DNA of 64,000 nt from positions 1-64,000 of the forward strand of contig NZ_SJZJ01000024.1 of NCBI RefSeq assembly GCF_004337475.1, read 5' to 3'. Shown here piece by piece: positions 37,936 to 45,397 of the stretch. Numbering within the stretch: position 1 is the stretch's first letter; every line of letters starts with the position of its first letter. The position numbers and the translations under genes are program-made. This stretch comes from Nocardioides jejuensis. GTDB lineage: Bacteria > Actinomycetota > Actinomycetes > Propionibacteriales > Nocardioidaceae. The notes beneath the pieces were generated by a model, which was not told the origin of the DNA, did no database searches, and saw nothing but the letters and a program-made list of their open reading frames with translations.

Positions 37936-38427
37936 TCAGTCGTCCGAGCCGTGGTCGCCGTGCGCGTCGTCGCCCGACTCGGTGCTCTGGTCGTCGCCCT
38001 GCTCGTCGCCCTGGTGGGAGTCGGTGGACTCGTGGTCACCCTCCTCGGCCTGCTGGTCCTCACCCTGGTCGTCGTCGCCCGGCTCGTCGGCGTCGTCACC
38101 CTGGTCGTCCGCCTCCGGCGCCTTCGTGTCCGGAGCCTCGGTCTCGGGCGCTTCCGTGTCAGGTGCTTCCGAGTCGGGGGCGTCGGTCTCGGGTGCCTCG
38201 GTGTCCGGTGCCTCGGTGTCCGGTGCCTCGGTCTCGGGCGCCTCGCTGTCCGGGGCCTCAGTCTCCGGAGCGTCGGTCACCGGAGCCGTCGTCTCGCTGG
38301 TGGAGTCAGCAGGGGTGCGGTGGTTGTCGGAACGAGCGGCGTCAGCGGCGTACGCCGCACCGACGCCGGCGACCACGACGGTCGCCACGGCTGCGGCCAG
38401 AAGGCGCGGGTCGAGAAGGTTGCGCAT
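37936..38427 (-). CDS. Exported acidic protein with twelve APxxx pentapeptide repeats
   Basis: The 163-residue protein has a signal-like N-terminus (hydrophobic 9-25, AYA-AD cleavage-type site near 27). Residues 48-107 are twelve uninterrupted units of the form A-P-(E/D/V)-(T/S/A)-(E/D/K). The last 55 residues are extremely rich in Asp, Glu, Gln, Gly and His. No folded domain is seen. It is likely a wall-spanning or matrix polypeptide; the acidic tail could bind cations. It ends eight bases before the membrane-protein gene. No homologue is recognised. Confidence 0.75.
   Translation of the reverse strand: MRNLLDPRLLAAAVATVVVAGVGAAYAADAARSDNHRTPADSTSETTAPVTDAPETEAPDSEAPETEAPDTEAPDTEAPETDAPDSEAPDTEAPETEAPDTKAPEADDQGDDADEPGDDDQGEDQQAEEGDHESTDSHQGDEQGDDQSTESGDDAHGDHGSDD
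38107..38286 (-). repeat. 15-base tandem repeat array (12 units) coding for APxxx
   Basis: Twelve 15-base units in frame encode the pentapeptide repeats of the exported acidic protein. Adjacent units are close but not identical at the DNA level (variants such as GTGTCCGGTGCCTCG). Such arrays can expand and contract by slippage, so repeat number may vary between strains. Confidence 0.85.
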
Positions 38428-38499
38428 GTCAGCTCCCGAGGGATGGGGGCCGCTTGATGCAGCCCGTTACTGACCACATGTCACGGCACCCGCGGATTG

Positions 38500-38823
38500 T
38501 TACTCGCCGTCGCCGTCGTGGGCACCCGGGCCCATGTCGGAGGTGATGTCCGTGGCGGTCGGCGTCGGCCGCGGCGACCACGAGGCCTTCGGGGACGCAG
38601 TCTGCGAGGGTACGCCGCTCGCGTCCGCATCCTTGGACGGCGGCGCCGCGCTCGCCGCACGAGACGGTGTCCCGGACGTCGCGGCCGGGGTCGACACCGC
38701 GTTCGTCGGGGTGATCGTCGAAGAGGTGGGCGCGGGCTTCGTGGCGGTGTCAGAGCCGCAGGCCGCCAGGAGCAAGGCAAGGACGGCGCACGCCAGCGCG
38801 GTCCCGAGAGGGCGTGTGTTCAC
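38500..38823 (-). CDS. Small Ser/Thr/Pro-rich lipoprotein
   Basis: The 107-residue product has a lipoprotein signal (LACAVLALLLAACGSD, Cys at about 22), followed by a low-complexity Ser/Thr/Ala/Pro tail ending DMGPGAHDGDGE. No folded domain is seen. The GTG at 38823 is chosen because the signal peptide begins directly after it; upstream in-frame sequence lies in the preceding gene in another frame. It is ten bases after the stop of the preceding cluster gene. Function unknown; probably an anchored surface polypeptide. Confidence 0.7.
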   Translation of the reverse strand: MNTRPLGTALACAVLALLLAACGSDTATKPAPTSSTITPTNAVSTPAATSGTPSRAASAAPPSKDADASGVPSQTASPKASWSPRPTPTATDITSDMGPGAHDGDGE

Positions 38824-38833
38824 CCGACCATTG

Positions 38834-39331
38834 TCAGGGTGCGACGGCCTCCGGGTCCGTCGCGTCCGTCGGCGTTTCACTGGCTGCCGTCGGAGAATCC
38901 GACGCACTGGCCTCGGGAGCAGAGCTGTGGGTCGACTCGGAGCTGCCGCCGGAGCCGCCACCCGGGTTGCCTCCGGTGCCACCTCCGGAGGTGCCGTCAT
39001 GGTGGTGGTGCCCGGACGCGGACGCGGTGGCGCTGGCCGTCGTCGTCGGCTCTGACGACGGAGCATCCGTCGTACCGGAGGCCCCGTCCGCCGGTGTCGC
39101 GGACGCCGTGGCACTGTCGCTCGACGACGCAGACGGCGAGGACGCGGAGGACGTCGCGGACGGGGACCGGGGCCCGATCGTCGGCTGGTCGAGGACCGTC
39201 ACCGGCCCCGTTTCCGGTCCGCCTGCCGCCATGCCGCGATTCATCAGGAGGACGGCACCGAGCCCGATCACGACGGTCGCGAAGACGGCCAACGCGGCTG
39301 CCGTCAGGCGCGTCGAGAGCTCGGTCGACAT
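38834..39331 (-). CDS. Membrane-anchored Ser/Thr-rich exported protein, first gene of the sigma cluster
   Basis: The 165-residue protein has an N-terminal membrane helix (about 9-30; LTAAALAVFATVVIGLGAVLLM) without a clear cleavage site. A low-complexity external part follows, dominated by Ser, Thr and Ala, then GHHHHDG and a Gly/Ser stretch. No known domain. The ATG at 39331 has GGAGG eight bases upstream and a -10 element in the shared palindrome at 39368-39377. It opens the minus-strand cluster that ends with the sigma factor. Confidence 0.72.
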   Translation of the reverse strand: MSTELSTRLTAAALAVFATVVIGLGAVLLMNRGMAAGGPETGPVTVLDQPTIGPRSPSATSSASSPSASSSDSATASATPADGASGTTDAPSSEPTTTASATASASGHHHHDGTSGGGTGGNPGGGSGGSSESTHSSAPEASASDSPTAASETPTDATDPEAVAP

Positions 39332-39367
39332 GCGTGGAACCTCCGAATGGGCGGTGAGGACGGCTGG

Positions 39368-39377
39368 AGTCTAGACT
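39368..39377. promoter_or_regulatory. Palindromic shared -10 element (bidirectional promoter)
   Basis: AGTCTAGACT is a perfect ten-base palindrome, so TAGACT reads on both strands: 39372-39377 for efp and the complement of 39368-39373 for the sigma cluster. Predicted starts lie near 39384 (plus) and 39361 (minus), giving leaders of about 54 and 30 bases. No good -35 match is seen for either. Bidirectional promoters with symmetrical -10 elements are known in bacteria; activity here is predicted only. Confidence 0.6.
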
Positions 39378-39437
39378 TGGCGGCTGCTGTCCCGGGCAGC
39401 TTCCGTTTACTTGACACATGAAGAGGTTTTCGCGCGC

Positions 39438-40004
39438 ATGGCAACCACGAACGACCTGAAGAACGGCATGGTTCTCAACATCGAAGGCCAGCTCTGGCAG
39501 GTGGTCGAGTTCCAGCACGTCAAGCCGGGCAAGGGCCCTGCCTTCGTCCGCACCAAGCTGAAGAACGTCGAGTCGGGCAAGAACGTCGACAAGACCTTCA
39601 ACGCCGGCACCAAGGTCGAGACCGCCACGGTCGACAAGCGCGGCTACAACTACCTCTACAACGACGGTTCGTCGTTCGTCTTCATGGACACCGACACCTA
39701 CGAGCAGGTCGAGGTCCAGCCGGAGCTGATGGGCGACGCGCCCAACTACCTCCTCGAGAACATGGACGTCATCATCGCGATGAACGAGGGCCGCGTCCTG
39801 TACGTCGAGCTCCCGGCCTCCGTCGAGCTGACGATCTCCTACACCGAGCCCGGCGTCGTCGGTGACTCCGCGACCGGTCGCACCAAGCCGGCCACGCTCG
39901 AGACCGGCCACGAGATCCAGGTCCCGCTGTTCATCGAGAACGGCGAGAAGATCAAGGTCGACACCCGCGACGGCGGCGGCTACCTGTCCCGAGTGAAGGG
40001 CTGA
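39438..40004 (+). CDS. efp: Elongation factor P
   Basis: EF-P relieves ribosome stalling at polyproline stretches. The 188-residue protein starts [18 protein letters not shown] and has the three beta-barrel domains. The domain I loop reads VKPGKGPAF with Lys32 at the tip. The PGKGP loop is the actinobacterial form reported to work without lysine modification. The ATG at 39438 is chosen over the ATG at 39411 by alignment with the family start; AAGAGG lies at 39421-39426. It overlaps nusB (TGATG). The proline-rich exported proteins next door would be EF-P clients. Confidence 0.95.
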   Translation: MATTNDLKNGMVLNIEGQLWQVVEFQHVKPGKGPAFVRTKLKNVESGKNVDKTFNAGTKVETATVDKRGYNYLYNDGSSFVFMDTDTYEQVEVQPELMGDAPNYLLENMDVIIAMNEGRVLYVELPASVELTISYTEPGVVGDSATGRTKPATLETGHEIQVPLFIENGEKIKVDTRDGGGYLSRVKG

Positions 40005-40402
40005 TGAGCGCTCGCGGCAAGGCCCGCAAGCGGGCTCTTGACCTGCTCTTCGCCTCCGAGCTTCGCGGAGAGAGCGCGCGTGACGCGCTCGACCGAGCGA
40101 TCGAGGACGGCGAGGCGCCGACCAACCCCTACACGACCACGCTGGTGCTCGGCGTCATCGAGCACGCGCAGGAGATCGACGCGCTGCTCGCCGACTCCGC
40201 GCAGGGCTGGACGCTGGAGCGCATGCCGGCGGTCGACCGCAACGTCCTGCGTCTCGGTGTCTACGAGCTGCTGTACGTCGACGACATCCCGGACGCCGTC
40301 GCCATCACCGAGGCGATGAACCTCGTGCGCGACCTGTCCACGGACGAGTCTCCGGCGTTCGTCAACGGCGTGCTGGGCGCGATCCAGCGCAAGTCCGCCT
40401 GA
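40004..40402 (+). CDS. nusB: Transcription antitermination factor NusB
   Basis: NusB binds boxA RNA with NusE (S10) for rRNA antitermination. The 132-residue all-helical protein starts ARGKARKRALDLLFASE and has the conserved MPAVDRNVLRLGVYELLY and DIPDAVAITEAMNLVRDLSTDESPAFVNGVL segments. The ATG overlaps the efp stop. A strong terminator with downstream T-run closes the efp-nusB unit. Confidence 0.95.
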   Translation: MSARGKARKRALDLLFASELRGESARDALDRAIEDGEAPTNPYTTTLVLGVIEHAQEIDALLADSAQGWTLERMPAVDRNVLRLGVYELLYVDDIPDAVAITEAMNLVRDLSTDESPAFVNGVLGAIQRKSA

Positions 40403-40413
40403 CCGACGTACGC

Positions 40414-40464
40414 CGCGGCCCGCGACCACCCCTCAAGGGGAGGTCGCGGGCCGCGATGCTTTTA
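40414..40464 (+). terminator. Rho-independent terminator after nusB
   Basis: A 19-pair stem with one mismatch (40414-40432 with 40437-40455) has a TCAA loop and is followed within five bases by CTTTTA. It is the most canonical intrinsic terminator in the window. It ends the efp-nusB transcript before the island. The remaining 100 or so bases to the next gene hold no recognisable element besides AGGAG near 40467. Confidence 0.88.
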
Positions 40465-40570
40465 CGAGGAGTTAACCCGGCGTACGCGGCGTCACGGCGT
40501 GTCGTGGTGGTCTGGACCGGCACAGTTCACCTGTCCCGCGCGTCCCGACTCCTCAGGAGCCCTGCACCCG

Positions 40571-42298
40571 ATGACCTTCTTCCGTGCCGCCGCAGCCGCG
40601 GTCACCGTCGCCGCTGGCCTCGTGGCTGTTCCGATCGCCACGACCGCGCCGGCTTCCGCAGCCGCCACCTCCTGCTCCACCAACGGCTCGTGGCGGCAGG
40701 GCGAGCTCAACGTCTACTGGTTCGACGTCGACCAGGGCGACAGCCAGCTGATCGTCGGACCGACGGGCAAGACGATGCTCGTCGACCTCGGCGAGCGCGC
40801 CTGGAACTCGACCGGCACCGGCACGAAGGCCTACGAGGTGGCGCAGCAGATCAAGTCCATCTGCGGCACGGGGAGCAACCCCGTCGCGCTCGACTACGTG
40901 ATGGTCAGCCACCAGCACCTCGACCACATCGGCTACGCCCACGTGCCCGAGGACGGCGCCTCGTCCATCGGCAACGGACTGTGGCAGCTGCTCGCGCCCG
41001 CCGCTTCGGGTGGCCTCGACTTCACGGTCGGCACGCTCTACGACCGCGATGCCGGCACCTGGACCGACGCCAACAGCGACAACCAGTGCGAGGTGGGCAC
41101 CTCGACGGCGCCCGCGCCCGAAGTCGCCTGGCACAACGTCGGTACGACGAGCCAGACCGCCCGCCGCTTCATCTGCTGGCTCTACGGCCCGGCGGGACAG
41201 GCCGACCGCGCCAACATCCAGGGTCACGTCGTCCCGCTCACCACGAACTCTGCGTCGTGGCCGACGATCGACCTCGGCTCGGGCGCCCAGTCGGTCGTCG
41301 TCAACGCCGACGCGGCCGGCACGATGCAGGCGGACGGTACGACGCCGGTTGCGGGCGACCACTCCGCCGACTCCGTCCCGCCGAGCGAGAACGACTACTC
41401 GACGGCCGTGAAGACCTCGTTCGGCAGCTACCGCTACGCGACCGCGGGTGACTCCGACGGTGAGTACTCGACGTCCGCCGACGGCTACACCTACAACAAC
41501 ATCGAGGCGGGCCTGGTCGGCAAGTTCGGCAACCAGACCTACGACACCGTCCGCGCCAACCACCACGGCTCGGGCCACTCCAGCTCTGCGGCGTACGTCA
41601 ACGGCATGGACCCGCAGACGACGTTCATCTCGTGCGGCACGAACTCGTACGGCCACCCGGCGAACCGCACGCTCGACGCCTACCGGGCGGTGGGCGCGGA
41701 CATCTACCTGGCCAACAACCCGTGTGACACCACGGACGTGAGCGGTGCGGCGATCGACTACTCCGGCACCCTCAACAGCAACGGCACGGTCCACCTCTAC
41801 ACGACCAACGGCGGCGCTGACTTCTCCGTCGCCTACGACGCGGGCACGAAGTCCTACGTGTCCGGCACGCACACCGGTGGCGGCACCCAGGGCGACCCGA
41901 CGCTGGTCAAGGTCAACGAGTTCTTGCCGGCGCCGAGCACGGGCAACGAGTGGATCGAGCTCTACAACCCGACGAACGTCGCGGTCGACGTGTCGGGCTA
42001 CTACGTCGACGACCTGGCGAACGGCGGTGGCTCGCCCAAGGTGATCCCGGCAGGCACCGTGATCCCGGCCGGCGGCCGCTGGGTGTACGAGTTTGCCTCC
42101 GGCTTCCTGAACAACACCGGCACCGACTACGCGCGCTACACCTCGCCGGGCGGGGTGGAGCTGGACTCGAAGTCGTACACCTGGTCGACGTCGCAGTCGA
42201 ACAAGGTGATCCACCGCGTCAACGACGGCGGCACCTGGTGCGACACCGCCTCGACCAGCGTCACCCAGGGCACCGCGAACCCGGCGACCTGCCCGTGA
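40571..42298 (+). CDS. Secreted ComEC-like MBL hydrolase with lamin-tail-type C-terminal domain
   Basis: The 575-residue exported protein has a signal peptide (residues 1-32, ending in ASAAA). An MBL-fold domain of the ComEC/Rec2 type follows: YWFDVDQGDSQLIV, then HQHLDHIG for metals, and RANHHGSGHSSS. After a linker, the last 120 residues (VKVNEFLPAPSTGNEWIELYNPTNVAVDVSGYY) are a lamin-tail (LTD) fold that is common in secreted nucleases and hydrolases. A nuclease or phosphodiesterase acting outside the cell is likely, but the substrate is inferred. The ATG at 40571 is the one before the signal peptide. Its stop overlaps the next gene. Confidence 0.85.
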   Translation: MTFFRAAAAAVTVAAGLVAVPIATTAPASAAATSCSTNGSWRQGELNVYWFDVDQGDSQLIVGPTGKTMLVDLGERAWNSTGTGTKAYEVAQQIKSICGTGSNPVALDYVMVSHQHLDHIGYAHVPEDGASSIGNGLWQLLAPAASGGLDFTVGTLYDRDAGTWTDANSDNQCEVGTSTAPAPEVAWHNVGTTSQTARRFICWLYGPAGQADRANIQGHVVPLTTNSASWPTIDLGSGAQSVVVNADAAGTMQADGTTPVAGDHSADSVPPSENDYSTAVKTSFGSYRYATAGDSDGEYSTSADGYTYNNIEAGLVGKFGNQTYDTVRANHHGSGHSSSAAYVNGMDPQTTFISCGTNSYGHPANRTLDAYRAVGADIYLANNPCDTTDVSGAAIDYSGTLNSNGTVHLYTTNGGADFSVAYDAGTKSYVSGTHTGGGTQGDPTLVKVNEFLPAPSTGNEWIELYNPTNVAVDVSGYYVDDLANGGGSPKVIPAGTVIPAGGRWVYEFASGFLNNTGTDYARYTSPGGVELDSKSYTWSTSQSNKVIHRVNDGGTWCDTASTSVTQGTANPATCP

Positions 42299-42864
42299 TC
42301 GCTCGCACGACCTGTCTCCTCCTCGCTGGCGTGCTCCTCACGGGGTGCGCCAGCGAGGCGGTGGGCGAGAAGGACACCGGCGACGGGCGGCTGGCGATGG
42401 TCAGCGGTCGCGACGACCACGGCTTCGTGGACGTCGACATGGTCCCCGTCTACGACGTCGCGAACGGGTCGCACCAGGTCGGCCGCATCCATGACGGCAC
42501 GCTCGTGCGCGTCGTCGAGCGCGACCACACCGCGATGCGGGTCACGACGCTTGAAGGGCCGTCGGTGACGGGCTGGCTGGACGACTTCTACCTGCGCGGG
42601 CAGTTCCATCTCGTCGGCGCTCCACCCCTGTGTGGCGCCACCATCGGCGCGACCCCGGTCGACGGCGGGCGCCAGGTTGTCGCGTACGCGCTCAAGGACA
42701 CGCGCGTTCTCGTGGAGACCCTGCCGGATCCGGCCGAGAAGCAACGCGAGGTCCGGGGCTGGGCCGCCCGCTCAGAGCTGCGCGAGCTGCCGCCGCAGGG
42801 CAAGAACTGTGCGGCTGATCCACCCGGCAGCAAGCACGTCCACACCCTGCCTGCACCACGCTGA
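42295..42864 (+). CDS. SH3-like domain lipoprotein
   Basis: The 189-residue protein has a lipoprotein signal (LLLAGVLLTGCAS, Cys18) and a bacterial SH3-like segment: MVPVYDVANGSHQVGRIHDG, then RVVERDHTAMRVTTLEGPSVTGWLDDFYL. The second half (AYALKDTRVLVETLPDP ... WAARSELRELP) looks like another SH3-like repeat. Such domains often bind cell wall. The GTG at 42295 overlaps the stop of the secreted hydrolase gene, so the two are probably co-translated and may act together at the cell surface. Confidence 0.8.
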   Translation: MIARTTCLLLAGVLLTGCASEAVGEKDTGDGRLAMVSGRDDHGFVDVDMVPVYDVANGSHQVGRIHDGTLVRVVERDHTAMRVTTLEGPSVTGWLDDFYLRGQFHLVGAPPLCGATIGATPVDGGRQVVAYALKDTRVLVETLPDPAEKQREVRGWAARSELRELPPQGKNCAADPPGSKHVHTLPAPR

Positions 42865-42940
42865 GCACCGACGTCCGGACATGCGCCCGGATCGGTGTGA
42901 CCCGCGGGTCAATTGCGCTTCCCAACGGCTGATCCGGCGC

Positions 42941-42955
42941 TAGTCTCCAGTGGTG
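42941..42955 (+). promoter_or_regulatory. Predicted leaderless promoter of the metallophosphoesterase gene
   Basis: TAGTCT at 42941-42946 is followed by six bases and the GTG at 42953-42955. Two GTG codons are adjacent (42950 and 42953); the window-wide spacing favours the second. Confidence 0.5.
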
Positions 42956-44659
42956 CAGATCACTCGACGGAACCTGATCCGGAGCGGCCTGGCCGCAGCA
43001 GCTGTCAGTGGAATCCTCCGCCCGGTCCCGGCCCTCGCCGTGGTGCCGACCGGCACGACGCTGGCACGCACGTGGCAGCGCGGAGCACCCGGTGCAGGCG
43101 GATATCGCAAGATCGTCGCCGGTGGCGGCGAGCCGCACGTCGTCCGCACCGAGTTCGTCACCACGCCGGCCGCGGACCGCGCCACGCGGCGTACGGGAGT
43201 GCTGGCGTTCGCCCAGCTCTCCGACGTGCACGTCGTCGACGCCCAGTCACCGATGCGCCTGGAGTGGCTGGACCGCTTCGACGACACGGACGCGGTCGGG
43301 GACCCGACGACCACGCTGACCTCGTCGTCGTACCGGGCCCACGAGATGCTCAGCGCCCAGGTCGCCGACTCGATGGTGCGGGCGATCAACGCCGTCGCCG
43401 GGGCCGCACCCGTCACGCGACTCCCGCTCGACTTCGCGATCCAGACGGGCGACAACGCCGACAACGCGCAGTACAACGAGACGCGCTGGAACATCGACAT
43501 CCTCTCCGGCGGCAAGGTCGTCACGCCCGACTCCGGCAACCGCACGAAGTGGGAGGGAGTGGCCGACCAGGACCTGCTCAGCTATGACCCGCACTACTGG
43601 CACCCCGATGGCCAGCCGGTCCTGCGACCCGTCGACATCCCGCGCAAGCAGTACGGGTTCCCGAAGGTGCCGGGTCTGCTCACGGCCGCCCGCCGCCCGT
43701 TCACGCCGGCGGGCCTGCGGATGCCGTGGTTCACGGCGTTCGGCAACCACGACGGGGGAGTGCAGGGCAACTTCCCGCCGAAGACGCTCGGGGTCGGCAT
43801 GAACGCCATCGCGACCGGCAGCCTGAAGATCATCAGCCCGCCGGCCGGCCTGAGCCAGGCCGATCTCCTCCATGCCCTGCGGACCGACCCGCTCGGGCTG
43901 CTGAACAGCCTCGAGGTCGGCACGCACGTACGCGTCGTCAGCGCCGACAAGGACCGCCGCATCCTCACGCGCGCCCAGGTGGTCGAGGAGCACTTCACGA
44001 CGACAGGCGCACCGGTGGGCCACGGCTTCACGGCCCAGAATCGCGCCCAGGGCACGGCGTACTACACGTACGTGCGCGGCCAGGTGCAGGTCATCGTCCT
44101 CGACACCGTCAACCCCAACGGGTATGCCGACGGGTCGCTCGACCAGGCCCAGATGACGTGGCTGACGGACGAGCTGGCGACGCCGCGGGCGGCGTACCAG
44201 GTGATCTGCAGCCACCACACGAGCGAGACGATGGGCAACCCGCTCGTGGCGACCGGGGGCGACCTCTCGCCGCGCGTCCTCGGCCCTGCAGTCGTGACAC
44301 TGCTCCAGGCGCACCCCCGCGTCATCGCGTGGATCAACGGCCACAGCCACCGCAACCAGGTGTGGGCGCGGACCGGCGGCGCACGTGGCTTCTGGGAGAT
44401 CAACACGGCCTCCCACATCGACTTCCCCCAGCAGTCACGCCTGGTGGAGATCGCCGACAACGACGACGGCACGCTCTCGATCTTCGCCACGATGGTCGAC
44501 CACGCCGCGCCCGCGTCGTACGGCGGGAGCCTGGCCAACACCCTCAAGCTGGCGTCGCTCTCGCGCGAGCTCAGCGCCAACGACTGGCAAGAGCGGACCG
44601 CCAACCGCAACGGCGCGGTGGCCGACCGCAACGTGGAGCTGCTCATCCAGAAGCCGTGA
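42953..44659 (+). CDS. Tat-exported metallophosphoesterase (TIGR03767-like)
   Basis: The 568-residue exported phosphoesterase starts with a twin-arginine signal (ITRRNLIRSGLAAAAVSG). The calcineurin-like metal motifs appear in order: QLSDVHVVD (DxH), QTGDNADN (GDxxDN), TAFGNHDGG (GNHD), ICSHHTSE and NGHSHRNQ (GHxH). The length and the large insertion between GDN and GNHD suit the actinobacterial TIGR03767 group. Substrate unknown; phosphate scavenging is possible. GTG 42950 is an alternative start. It ends the island before the pyrimidine operon. Confidence 0.88.
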   Translation: MQITRRNLIRSGLAAAAVSGILRPVPALAVVPTGTTLARTWQRGAPGAGGYRKIVAGGGEPHVVRTEFVTTPAADRATRRTGVLAFAQLSDVHVVDAQSPMRLEWLDRFDDTDAVGDPTTTLTSSSYRAHEMLSAQVADSMVRAINAVAGAAPVTRLPLDFAIQTGDNADNAQYNETRWNIDILSGGKVVTPDSGNRTKWEGVADQDLLSYDPHYWHPDGQPVLRPVDIPRKQYGFPKVPGLLTAARRPFTPAGLRMPWFTAFGNHDGGVQGNFPPKTLGVGMNAIATGSLKIISPPAGLSQADLLHALRTDPLGLLNSLEVGTHVRVVSADKDRRILTRAQVVEEHFTTTGAPVGHGFTAQNRAQGTAYYTYVRGQVQVIVLDTVNPNGYADGSLDQAQMTWLTDELATPRAAYQVICSHHTSETMGNPLVATGGDLSPRVLGPAVVTLLQAHPRVIAWINGHSHRNQVWARTGGARGFWEINTASHIDFPQQSRLVEIADNDDGTLSIFATMVDHAAPASYGGSLANTLKLASLSRELSANDWQERTANRNGAVADRNVELLIQKP

Positions 44660-44713
44660 CGCAGACCGCGTCCAGCGGCAGCTGTGAGCTGGGGAGGTCG
44701 GGGCTCCGGCTGG

Positions 44714-44782
44714 TAGGGTTCGGGGAGTTCGACATCCTTTAACGAGCCGTCCCGTGAGGCGGAGAAGGAGTCAGCAGCGCTG
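44714..44782 (+). ncRNA. PyrR-binding leader of the pyrimidine operon
   Basis: A -10 element TAGGGT (44714-44719) predicts a start near 44726. The leader carries GTCCCGTGAGGC (44749-44760), a full match to the PyrR-binding core RUCCNGNGAGGY, presented in a loop over GCC/GGC (44746-44748 with 44758-44760). An outer stem pairs TCCTT (44735-44739) with AAGGA (44765-44769), which is the ribosome site AAGGAG of pyrR. PyrR plus UMP would stabilise the hairpin and block translation, as described for mycobacteria. No terminator hairpin is present, so control is translational. Confidence 0.85.
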
Positions 44783-45397
44783 ATGCCTACCCACGATCAG
44801 GTCCCCGAGGGTTCTGCCCCCGTTGAGTCGACCGATCCCGGTCGTATCGTGCTCGACTCCCAGGACGTCACCCGAGCGCTCACGCGCATCGCGCACGAGA
44901 TCCTCGAGCGCAACAAGTCCGCCGAGGACCTGGTCCTTCTCGGATTGCCCACGCGCGGCGTGCCGCTGGCGAAGCGGATCGCGGAGAAGATCCTCGCGGT
45001 AGAGGGCACCTCCGTGCCGGTCGGCGAGCTCGACGTGACGATGTACCGCGACGACCTCAAGTCGCACCCGACGCGCAGCCCGCACAAGACCGTCGTCCCG
45101 GCCGGTGGCATCGACGGCAAGACCGTCGTGCTGGTCGACGACGTCCTCTACTCGGGCCGGACCATCCGGGCTGCGCTCGACGCCCTGTCCGACCTGGGCC
45201 GACCCGCCGTCGTACGCCTCGCCGTGCTGGTCGATCGCGGGCACCGCGAGCTGCCGATCCGCGCCGATCATGTCGGCAAGAACCTGCCCAGCGCCCGCAC
45301 CGAGCGAGTCTCGGTGCGCCTGGCGGAGACCGACGGCCCCGACTGCGCGGACGAGGTCCGCATCGCCACATCCATCGAAGGAGGGAGGGGCGCGTGA
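44783..45397 (+). CDS. pyrR: PyrR pyrimidine operon regulator / uracil phosphoribosyltransferase
   Basis: A RNA-binding regulator that senses UMP/UTP and represses the operon; often also converts uracil to UMP. The 204-residue protein has [25 protein letters not shown], the basic RNA-binding segment [14 protein letters not shown], and the PRPP loop [21 protein letters not shown]. The ATG at 44783 is 12 bases after the AAGGAG that its own binding hairpin sequesters. A 25-residue N-terminal extension precedes the conserved core. It overlaps pyrB (GTGA). Confidence 0.95.
   Translation: MPTHDQVPEGSAPVESTDPGRIVLDSQDVTRALTRIAHEILERNKSAEDLVLLGLPTRGVPLAKRIAEKILAVEGTSVPVGELDVTMYRDDLKSHPTRSPHKTVVPAGGIDGKTVVLVDDVLYSGRTIRAALDALSDLGRPAVVRLAVLVDRGHRELPIRADHVGKNLPSARTERVSVRLAETDGPDCADEVRIATSIEGGRGA

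Noticed and set aside
38107..38286. Possible CRISPR-like array
   Set aside because: The repeats are contiguous 15-base units with no unique spacers and encode a pentapeptide repeat in frame; no cas gene is present.
37982..38473. Plus-strand frame reading Ser/Gly-rich repeats opposite the APxxx gene
   Set aside because: The repetitive DNA is open on both strands. The minus strand has a signal peptide, correct operon spacing and a ribosome site; the plus strand reads a repetitive protein only because of the repeats.
38814..39374. Plus-strand open frame over the exported Ser/Thr-rich gene
   Set aside because: The minus-strand frame has a membrane anchor, a GGAGG ribosome site and operon spacing; the plus-strand frame is low-complexity and lacks a ribosome site.
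39411..39416. TTGACA as a -35 for efp
   Set aside because: The spacing would put the -10 on the efp start codon, where the sequence is GC-rich and unlike a -10; taken as chance.
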